From assembly GCF_004011835.1 (NCBI RefSeq), contig NZ_RKLN01000003.1, positions 186,001 to 250,000 on the forward strand: a stretch of 64,000 nt of DNA, given 5' to 3'. This DNA comes from Rhodococcus spongiicola. GTDB lineage: Bacteria > Actinomycetota > Actinomycetes > Mycobacteriales > Mycobacteriaceae. The notes under the pieces are model-generated. The model worked only from the letters and a program-made list of their open reading frames with translations, searched no databases and was not told the DNA's origin. Below are positions 58,692-64,000 of the stretch, one piece after another; the first letter of the stretch is position 1, and every line of letters starts with the position of its first letter. A program made the translations under genes and the position numbers.

Positions 58692-59704
58692 GATACCTCC
58701 CCCGACTTCTCGCCGCATCGGCCGCGATCGCGTCGGCCGTCGCCCTCGTCGGCTGCACTTCCGTCACGACTGGCGACACCGACCAGCGAGGCCGCACCAC
58801 TGCGGTGGTCGCGAACACCGATCCTCGCCCGATCGCGGACAAGCCGACACCACAACTGCCCGCAACCGTGCGAGGCTTCGACGGCGTCGAGGTGACGGTC
58901 ACCGATGCCAGCCGGATCGTGACGGCCGACCGCTACGGAACTCTGACTCAGACGGTGTTCGCCCTCGGCCTGGGCGACAACGTCGTCGGCCGGGACACCG
59001 CATCGGCGTTTCCGGCCGCCGAGGGCATCCCCGACATCACACCCGGCGGGCAGTCGCTCAACGCCGAGGCGATCTTGAACCTTGCCCCGACCGTCGTCCT
59101 CACCGACACCAGCATCGGCCCGAAGGCCGTCCAGGACCAACTCCGCGCCGCGGGCGTCCCTGTCGTGTTCTTCGATCCCGCCCGTACGCTCGAAGGCGTC
59201 CCCGGGCAGATCACCGCCGTCGCGCAGGCCCTCGGGGTACAGGCGCAAGGGGCGGAGCTGGTCGCGCGCACCCAACAGGAGATCGCCGACGCCGAGGCTT
59301 CGGTTCCGCAGGATCGCGACAGGCTCGAGATCGCATTCCTCTACCTTCGTGGTCCCGCGATCATGATCCTCGGCGGCCCCGGATCCGGCGCGGATGCGCT
59401 GATCGAGGCCCTCGGGGCTACGGATGCGGGCACCGCCTCCGGTCTCACCCAGCAATTCCAGCCGGTCACCACCGAAGCCATGATCGCGGCAGCACCCGAC
59501 GTCCTGTTGATGATGACCGGCGGACTCGAATCCATCGGCGGGCTCGACGGGCTCGAGAACATCCCCGGCCTCGCGCAGACCCCGGCGGGGCAGAACAAGC
59601 GGGTCGTAGACATGTCCGACAGCGTGCTCCTCAGCTTCGGACCCGACACCGGCCAGATCCTCTCGGCCCTGTCCGATGCGATCTACCGTCCCACCGCGGA
59701 ATGA
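58688..59704 (+). CDS. hmuT: Hemin-binding ABC transporter lipoprotein HmuT
   Basis: Extracytoplasmic heme receptor of 338 residues. It has a signal peptide with lipobox ALVGC (lipidated C23). The mature protein fits the TroA/BtuF-type substrate-binding fold: VTADRYGTLTQTVFALGLGD, LAPTVVLTDTSIGPKAVQD and LLSFGPDTGQILSALSDAIY. It is coupled to the heme oxygenase gene by a four-base overlap and to the permease gene by another. Confidence 0.93.
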   Translation: MRYLPRLLAASAAIASAVALVGCTSVTTGDTDQRGRTTAVVANTDPRPIADKPTPQLPATVRGFDGVEVTVTDASRIVTADRYGTLTQTVFALGLGDNVVGRDTASAFPAAEGIPDITPGGQSLNAEAILNLAPTVVLTDTSIGPKAVQDQLRAAGVPVVFFDPARTLEGVPGQITAVAQALGVQAQGAELVARTQQEIADAEASVPQDRDRLEIAFLYLRGPAIMILGGPGSGADALIEALGATDAGTASGLTQQFQPVTTEAMIAAAPDVLLMMTGGLESIGGLDGLENIPGLAQTPAGQNKRVVDMSDSVLLSFGPDTGQILSALSDAIYRPTAE

Positions 59705-60780
59705 GCGTTGACCAGCGGCCCTCGAGCCCAGTCATTGGAGCTCGTCCCCGAGTGCGCGCCGGAACAGTCATCACGGGCCTGGTGATCCTGCTCACGTTCC
59801 TTGCCCTCGCTTCCGCCACCATCGGTCAGGTCCCGACCAGCCCGGCCGAGGTCCTCGGCAGCCTCACACACCGGATCGGGCTGAACATCGGCCCGATGCC
59901 GTCACATCCCAGCGGTGAAGTGACGTTATGGCAGGTGCGTTTCCCCCGCGTCATTCTCGCGATGTTGGTCGGCGCCGCTCTCGGCTGCGCCGGCGCTCTC
60001 CTGCAAGGTGTGTTCTCCAACCCACTCGCCGAGCCAGGCGTCATCGGTGTCTCCGCGGGCGCCGCTGTCGGTGCCAGCGCGGCCATCGTCCTCGGTGGCG
60101 CGTTCACCGCCGGGCCGGCCGTGGCCACGTCGGCGTTCATCGCGGGGCTGATCACGACGACGCTTGTCTACCTGCTGGCGCGTGCGGAGGGGCGCACCGA
60201 GGTTGTGACCTTGGTGTTGACCGGTATCGCCGTCAACGCATTCGCAGGCGGCCTCATCGCCTTCTTCACCTTTGTCGCGAGCCCAGCTGCCCGCGACCAG
60301 ATCGTGTTCTGGCAGTTGGGCAGCCTCAACGGCGCGACCTGGAACGCAGTCGCGATCGTCGCCCCGATGGCGATCGCTGGTATCGCCGCGTCGATGCTCA
60401 TCGCGCCCAGGTTGGACCTGCTGGCGCTCGGCGAGAGCGCGGCCCGGCATCTGGGCGTCGACGTCGAGAAGTTGCGGCTGATCGCGATCGTGATCGTGGC
60501 GGTACTGGTCTCGTCGAGCGTGGCGTTCACGGGCATCATCCTGTTCGTCGGCCTCGTGGTTCCGCACGTCATGCGGATGCTCGTCGGCCCAGGACACCGA
60601 CTGCTGCTTCCGGCCAGCGTGCTCGGCGGCGCAGTGGTCCTGCTCGCGGCCGACCTCGGCGCCCGCACGTTGGTACCGAATGCCGATCTGCCGCTCGGCA
60701 TGCTCACTTCGCTCGTCGGCGGACCGTTCTTCTTCTGGCTACTGCGTCGAACCCGCTCGCGCCAAGGCGGATGGGCGTGA
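59701..60780 (+). CDS. hmuU: Hemin ABC transporter permease HmuU (FecCD family)
   Basis: Inner-membrane permease of 359 residues with about nine helices. Characteristic FecCD segments: VRFPRVILAMLVGAALGCAG, FSNPLAEPGVIGVSAGA, LGESAARHLGVDVEKLRL (ATPase contact) and FVGLVVPHVMRMLVGPGHR. The start overlaps hmuT (ATGA) and the stop overlaps hmuV by one base. Confidence 0.95.
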   Translation: MSVDQRPSSPVIGARPRVRAGTVITGLVILLTFLALASATIGQVPTSPAEVLGSLTHRIGLNIGPMPSHPSGEVTLWQVRFPRVILAMLVGAALGCAGALLQGVFSNPLAEPGVIGVSAGAAVGASAAIVLGGAFTAGPAVATSAFIAGLITTTLVYLLARAEGRTEVVTLVLTGIAVNAFAGGLIAFFTFVASPAARDQIVFWQLGSLNGATWNAVAIVAPMAIAGIAASMLIAPRLDLLALGESAARHLGVDVEKLRLIAIVIVAVLVSSSVAFTGIILFVGLVVPHVMRMLVGPGHRLLLPASVLGGAVVLLAADLGARTLVPNADLPLGMLTSLVGGPFFFWLLRRTRSRQGGWA

Positions 60781-61643
60781 TGGCCTTCCTGCTCGACCGC
60801 TCCCGCCGCCTGTTCACGCGCGGATCCGACCTTCCCGCCCTCAACGAGCGGGGCACGGTGACGATGCGCGCCACCGATGTCAGGGTCGAACGTGGCGGCC
60901 GCGCCGTCCTCGACCGAGTGAGTCTTGCGGTCCACGCCGGAGAGGTGCTCGCGCTGGTCGGCCCCAACGGCGCCGGCAAGTCGACCCTTCTGGCCGCTCT
61001 GTCCGGTGATCAGCCGGTCGCATCGGGTGCAGTCGAACTCGACGGGCACCCGCTCGCACACTGGTCGCCGGGCCAGATGGCCCGGCGGCGAGCGGTACTG
61101 CCGCAACAGCACACCGTCGGCTTCTCCTTCACCGCCCGACAGGTCGTCCGAATGGGCCGATCTCCGTGGCACCGAACCAGTCGCGAGGCCGACGACGACC
61201 GGCGTATCGACGAATGCCTGAACATGTGCGACGTCCGGCACCTTGCCGGTCGCCCGTTCAGCGTCCTCTCGGGTGGCGAGCGGGCCCGGGTCGCCCTCGC
61301 TCGCGTGCTCGCCCAGTCCACTGAGACGGTGTTGCTCGACGAGCCGACCGCGGCGCTCGACCTCGGCCACCAGGAGGCGGTCATGCGAATCGTCCGCGAC
61401 CGCGCCGGCGAGGGTGCCGCCGTGGTGGTGGTTCTGCACGACCTCGGCCTCGCCGCCGCCTATGCCGACCGGATCTGTGTGCTCGACGGCGGGAGGGCGG
61501 TGGCCGACGGTCCACCGGCGGACGTCCTGACCGAGGAATTACTCAGCGACGTGTACGGGCACCCGGTCGAGGTATTCCCACACCCGCGGTCGGGCGCGAT
61601 GCTGGTGTTGCCGCGACGCGGCGATCCAGCCGGCACCCCCTGA
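60780..61643 (+). CDS. hmuV: Hemin ABC transporter ATP-binding protein HmuV
   Basis: ATPase of the heme importer, 287 residues. Walker A LVGPNGAGKSTLLAAL (about 60), signature VLSGGERARVALARVL (about 160), Walker B TVLLDEPTAALD and H-loop VVLHDLGLAAAY are all present. A 30-residue N-terminal extension precedes the domain. The ATG at 60780 shares its A with the hmuU stop; in-frame GTG (60777) and ATG (60771) are alternatives. Confidence 0.95.
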   Translation: MAFLLDRSRRLFTRGSDLPALNERGTVTMRATDVRVERGGRAVLDRVSLAVHAGEVLALVGPNGAGKSTLLAALSGDQPVASGAVELDGHPLAHWSPGQMARRRAVLPQQHTVGFSFTARQVVRMGRSPWHRTSREADDDRRIDECLNMCDVRHLAGRPFSVLSGGERARVALARVLAQSTETVLLDEPTAALDLGHQEAVMRIVRDRAGEGAAVVVVLHDLGLAAAYADRICVLDGGRAVADGPPADVLTEELLSDVYGHPVEVFPHPRSGAMLVLPRRGDPAGTP

Positions 61644-61764
61644 GAGTCGCTCATCGCGCGAAGAGGTGACTCGAATTCCGGCCGGTCCGGTCGATCATGG
61701 ATGCTAGAGGCGAGCGAACACAGCGAACATGCAGTATCCCGCACCAGTTTCCAGGAGCACACCA

Positions 61765-62760
61765 ATGCGAATACCCGCACCGCGCACCATCGCCACCGCT
61801 ATCGGCACCGCGTTGCTGCTGGCCGGGTGCGCATCCGTGACGGGCGGTGACAACCTCGCGACGATCGAACCCGCCACCCCGGCCGTGTCCCCGAGTGGCG
61901 CGACGCCGGACGGTACCGTGCAGAACCTCGGCGTCTCGATCGACGCACTCGCGTTCGACCCCACCACGAACACCGTTGCGATCCTCACCGACGACGAAAC
62001 GCGCCTGCAGTTGCAGTCCGAGGGTTCGCAACCGCGGGACGTCGTCCTCGACGGGGCCGCCACGCAGATCGCCACTGCGCCTGACGGGCGGGTGCTGCTC
62101 CCGATGAACGGTCGCGTGCAGATCGTCGACACCGCATCCGGCGAGAAGACCTCGATCACCGTCGACGGTGACGCTCGCTCTGCGGTCTTCCTCCCGGACG
62201 GCACGCTGGCGGTCGGTCTGGCCAGCGGGGAGGTCCAGGTGATCGACACCGCCGGCGATGTCACGAAGACGGTCTCCGGTCTCGCGTCGGTAGATGCGTT
62301 GGCACTGACCAACGGCGACCTGACCGCCCTGGATCGACGCCAGACCTCGGTGACCGAAATCGATCTCGACGACTCCTCGCTCGGCATGGCGCTGCGGGCC
62401 GGAGAGGGCGCTACCCAACTCGCGACCGACCCGTTCGGTCGAATCCTCGTCACGGACACCACCGGCAACGAACTGCTGGTCTTCACCACCGACCCGTTGA
62501 TCATGCGGCAGCGCTACCCGGTCCCGGGTGCCCCTTACGGAGTCGCCTACGACGAGCGGACCGGCCTCGTGTGGGTCACGCTGACCGAAGAAAACGCCGT
62601 GGTCGGCTTCGACATCTCGACCGGTATTCCGGTCGAGGAAGCCCGGTACTTCACGGTCCGCCAGCCCAACTCCGTCGCGGTCGACACCGCCGACGGAACG
62701 CTGCTCGTCGGTTCAGCGACTGGAGATGGCCTGCAGCGGATCCCGCTGCCGGCCCGGTGA
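61765..62760 (+). CDS. Beta-propeller lipoprotein, LppL-like
   Basis: A 331-residue lipoprotein at the Rv2138 (lppL) position before pyrD. Lipobox LLLAGC (lipidated C22) follows a short basic start. The mature part shows repeated strand blocks of the YVTN/NHL-propeller type (IDALAFDPTTNTVAILTDDE, ATQIATAPDGRVLLPMNGRV, PYGVAYDERTGLVWVTLTEE). The ligand is unknown. CCAGGAG lies eight bases before the ATG. Confidence 0.85.
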   Translation: MRIPAPRTIATAIGTALLLAGCASVTGGDNLATIEPATPAVSPSGATPDGTVQNLGVSIDALAFDPTTNTVAILTDDETRLQLQSEGSQPRDVVLDGAATQIATAPDGRVLLPMNGRVQIVDTASGEKTSITVDGDARSAVFLPDGTLAVGLASGEVQVIDTAGDVTKTVSGLASVDALALTNGDLTALDRRQTSVTEIDLDDSSLGMALRAGEGATQLATDPFGRILVTDTTGNELLVFTTDPLIMRQRYPVPGAPYGVAYDERTGLVWVTLTEENAVVGFDISTGIPVEEARYFTVRQPNSVAVDTADGTLLVGSATGDGLQRIPLPAR

Positions 62761-62766
62761 TCCGCC

Positions 62767-63006
62767 GTGTCGCGTCGCTTCCGCGGAATCCCTCTCGAGT
62801 GGGAGACGGACTCTGACGAGTTCGAGTACCTCCCGCTGCGACTGCCCCGTGACGTGACCCGTGTCAGCGCCTCCTTGCGGTTGGCGCTGCAGGCCGAGTT
62901 CGGTGGTTGGGAACTGTCCCGGGTGCGCCTCTACACCGATGGCAGCCGCCGGATCCTGCTCCGCCGGCGCAAGACCACCCACCACGTTCCGGCACCTGGA
63001 ATCTAG
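62767..63006 (+). CDS. DUF5703 small protein
   Basis: A 79-residue basic cytosolic protein of the DUF5703 type, found beside pyrD in Mycobacteriales. It reads [20 protein letters not shown], then [20 protein letters not shown] and [18 protein letters not shown] start six bases after the lipoprotein stop; pyrD follows eight bases after its own stop. Function unknown. Confidence 0.8.
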   Translation: MSRRFRGIPLEWETDSDEFEYLPLRLPRDVTRVSASLRLALQAEFGGWELSRVRLYTDGSRRILLRRRKTTHHVPAPGI

Positions 63007-63014
63007 GGAGATTC

Positions 63015-64000
63015 GTGTACTACCTGCTACTGCGTCTGATGTTCCGGGTGCCCCCGGAACGCATCCACCACCTGGCGTTCGCCGCAATGCGCCTCGTCAC
63101 CCGCTTCGCGCCGATCCGTGCCCTGGTCGCCAGGGTGCTCGTGGTCGACGATCCCGTATTGCGCGTCCGGGCATTCGACGTGGACTTCCCCGCACCGGTC
63201 GGGCTGGCCGCCGGATTCGACAAGGACGCCACCGGTGTCGATACGTGGGGCCCCATGGGGTTCGGCTTCGCCGAGGTGGGCACCGTCACCGCGCAACCGC
63301 AACCGGGCAATCCGGCGCCGCGTCTGTTTCGGCTCCCCGACGACCGGGCGCTGATCAACCGCATGGGCTTCAACAACCACGGCGCCGGGAACGCAGCCAA
63401 CTACTTGCGGCACCGGCGCGCGGACGTGCCGATCGGCGCCAACATCGGCAAGACCAAGATCGTTCCTGCCGAGGATGCCGCCGCGGACTACACCGAGAGC
63501 GCGCGCCTGCTCGGGCCGCTCGCCGACTTCCTCGTGGTCAACGTGAGTTCCCCGAACACGCCGGGATTGCGTGACCTACAGGCGGTCGAGTCGTTGCGGC
63601 CGCTGCTGCAGGCCGTTCTCGACACCGTCCGGGTCCCCGTGCTCGTGAAGATCGCTCCCGACCTGTCGGACGAGGACGTCGACGCCGTCGCCGATCTCGC
63701 GGTCGAATTGGGGCTCGCCGGAATCGTGGCGACCAACACCACGATCGGACGGTCCGGTCTACGCACCCCGCGGTCCCGTATCGACGAGATCGGAGCGGGT
63801 GGGCTCTCCGGCGCGCCCGTCGCCGTGCGCTCACTCGAGGTGCTGCGGCGTCTGCACGCCCGCGTCGGCGACAAACTGGCGCTCATCTCCGTCGGCGGTA
63901 TCGAGACCGCCGACCAGGCGTGGGAACGAATCCTCGCGGGCGCGTCGCTGGTTCAGGGCTACACCGGATTCATCTACGGCGGTCCCTTCTATGCCCGCAG
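63015..64000 (+). CDS. pyrD: Quinone-dependent dihydroorotate dehydrogenase PyrD (3' end cut)
   Basis: Fourth step of pyrimidine synthesis, electrons passing to quinone. 328 codons are visible of about 350-360. The N-terminal membrane-associating helix region ([20 protein letters not shown]) marks class 2. FMN-site and substrate motifs are [40 protein letters not shown] and [14 protein letters not shown], with the class 2 catalytic serine. The GTG start has GGGAG upstream. The frame is open to the right edge. Confidence 0.97.
   Translation, partial: MYYLLLRLMFRVPPERIHHLAFAAMRLVTRFAPIRALVARVLVVDDPVLRVRAFDVDFPAPVGLAAGFDKDATGVDTWGPMGFGFAEVGTVTAQPQPGNPAPRLFRLPDDRALINRMGFNNHGAGNAANYLRHRRADVPIGANIGKTKIVPAEDAAADYTESARLLGPLADFLVVNVSSPNTPGLRDLQAVESLRPLLQAVLDTVRVPVLVKIAPDLSDEDVDAVADLAVELGLAGIVATNTTIGRSGLRTPRSRIDEIGAGGLSGAPVAVRSLEVLRRLHARVGDKLALISVGGIETADQAWERILAGASLVQGYTGFIYGGPFYAR

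Overview
The window is high-GC actinobacterial chromosome. It carries a complete Pup-proteasome locus, the mycothiol ligase MshC, F420-type flavoenzymes, aerobic cobalamin genes with a fused cobIJ, and a gene order that follows Mycobacterium tuberculosis Rv2062c (cobN) to Rv2139 (pyrD). The large M. tuberculosis insertions (PE/PPE, toxin-antitoxin, blaC-sigC) are absent. This points to Mycobacteriales, most likely a Rhodococcus or a close relative such as Nocardia or Gordonia. Assignment is by eye from translated sequence and remembered gene order; no search was run.

Layout. (1) 1-9924, cobalamin: cobN (cut by the left edge) reads leftward behind a B12 riboswitch. Divergent cobG-cobH-cobIJ reads right. 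An SDR gene heads the leftward operon SDR-cobL-cobM-cobK. (2) 9969-14192, small conserved genes: an F420-type split-barrel oxidoreductase, PepE-like peptidase, 5'-3' exonuclease, DUF4333 protein, PH protein and DUF1876 protein. (3) 14316-28403, protein quality control: helY, tatC, tatA, pafC, pafB, pafA, prcA, prcB, pup, dop, a deazaflavin-dependent enzyme, a Nudix hydrolase and mpa. (4) 28587-38458: LppK-like lipoprotein, trmI, thioesterase, hisG, hisE, an RluA-type synthase, trhO, a HAD hydrolase and metH. The last four form one tightly packed leftward unit. (5) 38510-40602: PAC2 protein and an MFS exporter. (6) 40603-52425, accessory block: an AbiEi-like regulator; three genes of a Wadjet-type SMC anti-plasmid system (jetA, jetB, jetC) with no jetD; a secreted GH19 hydrolase; a deaminase; and a GNAT-AAA+ fusion. 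(7) 52426-56738: mshC, SCO1664-family kinase-like protein, DUF3090, histidine phosphatase and uppP. (8) 56958-61643: an aldo/keto-reductase-like protein, then an iron-box-controlled heme operon (heme oxygenase, hmuT, hmuU, hmuV). (9) 61765-64000: LppL-like lipoprotein, DUF5703 protein and pyrD (cut by the right edge).

How it works together. The cob genes supply most ring-methylation and contraction steps of aerobic B12 synthesis, and metH in the same window uses the cofactor. Dop, PafA, Pup, PrcAB and Mpa make up the full tagging-degradation pathway; PafBC are its DNA-damage regulators. The heme operon imports and opens heme under probable IdeR control. The F420-type protein at 9969 resembles the biliverdin reductase Rv2074 and could act on the product.

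The signals most worth a second look are the jetD-less Wadjet operon with a short vestigial reading frame exactly where jetD should start, the GNAT-AAA+ fusion, a 35-bp two-copy intergenic element of conserved blocks separated by 3-bp spacers, and a run of leaderless genes with a TAGGCT-like box 6-7 bases before the start codon. No tRNA, rRNA, CRISPR array, insertion sequence or phage integrase was seen.
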